64,000 nt of DNA from the NCBI GenBank assembly GCA_038230215.1, contig JBBRNR010000002.1, positions 333,436 to 397,435 of the forward strand. Direction: 5' to 3'. The translations under genes and the position numbers were made by a program. Numbering within the stretch: position 1 is the first letter of the stretch; each line of letters begins with the position of its first letter. Positions 63,868-64,000 of the stretch are shown here, piece after piece. The notes beneath the pieces are model-generated. The model saw only the letters and a list, made by a program, of their open reading frames with translations. It was not told where the DNA came from and ran no database searches. This DNA comes from DASVRZ01 sp038230215. Lineage in GTDB: Bacteria; Verrucomicrobiota; Verrucomicrobiia; Chthoniobacterales; DASVRZ01.

Positions 63868-64000
63868 GTGATTGTAGAGGGCTTCTTCGATTGCATGATG
63901 CTCTGGCAACAAGGCATCCGCCGCGTAGTTGCACTCATGGGCAGTTCCCTTTCTCCCCAACAGGAAGAAACGATTGCTCAAAAGCTAACATCGCAAAGTC
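63868..64000 (+). CDS. TOPRIM-domain fragment (primase-like), runs off the right edge
   Basis: From a GTG at 63868 the translation is VIVEGFFDCMMLW, then GIRRVVALMGSSLSPQQ. That is the TOPRIM signature (conserved Glu in VEG, then the ALxGSxLS segment) found in primases and CHC2/toprim proteins of mobile elements. No start-proximal zinc domain is present: the frame is open only back to a TGA at 63817-63819, and those 17 codons cross two hairpins. The gene is therefore probably 5'-truncated or joined to a foreign sequence. The 3' end lies outside the window. Confidence 0.45.
   Translation, partial: MIVEGFFDCMMLWQQGIRRVVALMGSSLSPQQEETIAQKLTSQS

Noticed and set aside
63028..63981. A 317-codon minus-strand frame at the right end
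   Set aside because: It overlaps the dienelactone hydrolase C-terminus in antisense, passes through several hairpins, and shows no recognisable domain.

Overview
The window reads like a chromosomal segment of a Gram-negative bacterium, most probably a member of the Verrucomicrobiota. Three things suggest this. A PilM/PilN/PilO-type cluster stands next to GspG-like prepilins with the RARKRSQ motif after the hydrophobic stem. A CPBP/CAAX protease of the exosortase-associated type is present. Outer-membrane and periplasmic proteins are common: an autotransporter barrel, an L,D-transpeptidase and an amidase. The phylum is an inference from gene content, because no marker was searched. Base composition is moderately GC-rich by eye, with an AT-richer patch at 33-42 kb and a GC-rich island at 15.7-16.4 kb.

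Layout. 1-3.4 kb (minus): kinase-fold protein, pilM, pilN-like and a truncated pilO-like gene. 3.5-6.9 kb (plus): CPBP protease, a 54-aa membrane peptide, NAD synthetase and a polyprenyl synthase. 6.9-10.3 kb (minus): sugar-phosphate transferase, a 530-base gap, TauE-like exporter and a membrane-anchored protein. 10.3-13.0 kb (plus): RppH-like Nudix, MoeB-rhodanese, Trm112-like and PPK2. 13.1-15.2 kb (minus): a sigma-54 activator and a histidine kinase lacking a sensor domain. 15.3-17.4 kb: a 42-base tandem repeat and four unrecognised small genes. 17.4-20.3 kb (minus): transketolase and amidase. 20.4-25.6 kb (plus): homocysteine methyltransferase/MTHFR fusion, TVP38-like protein, GT-C-like protein, QueE and QueD. 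25.6-29.0 kb (minus): tig-clpP-clpX. 29.1-31.8 kb (plus): ProC, TPR, LysM and GYF proteins.

31.8-44.2 kb is a surface-assembly region. Two prepilin genes, each behind a good sigma-54 (-24/-12) promoter, lie among a GT2-methyltransferase fusion, a DUF2079 protein, two TMTC-like multi-pass TPR proteins, a decayed third copy, a TPR-tailed GT-C-like protein and a GT39-like protein. SufE and TatD follow by translational coupling.

45.3-59.8 kb holds a cupin remnant, tRNA-His, one giant 4438-codon autotransporter built from about 55 glycine-rich units of about 66 residues, and a decayed tRNA-Leu-like sequence. 59.8-63.2 kb carries an L,D-transpeptidase, a dihydrolipoamide dehydrogenase-like enzyme and a dienelactone hydrolase. 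The right end (63.2-64.0 kb) is hairpin-rich and non-coding, and runs into a TOPRIM-domain fragment cut by the window edge.

The most interesting theme is the possible link between membrane glycosyltransferase-like TPR proteins, sigma-54-controlled prepilins, the sigma-54 activator/kinase pair and a giant adhesin. All motifs and positions were read by eye; no alignment or database search was run.
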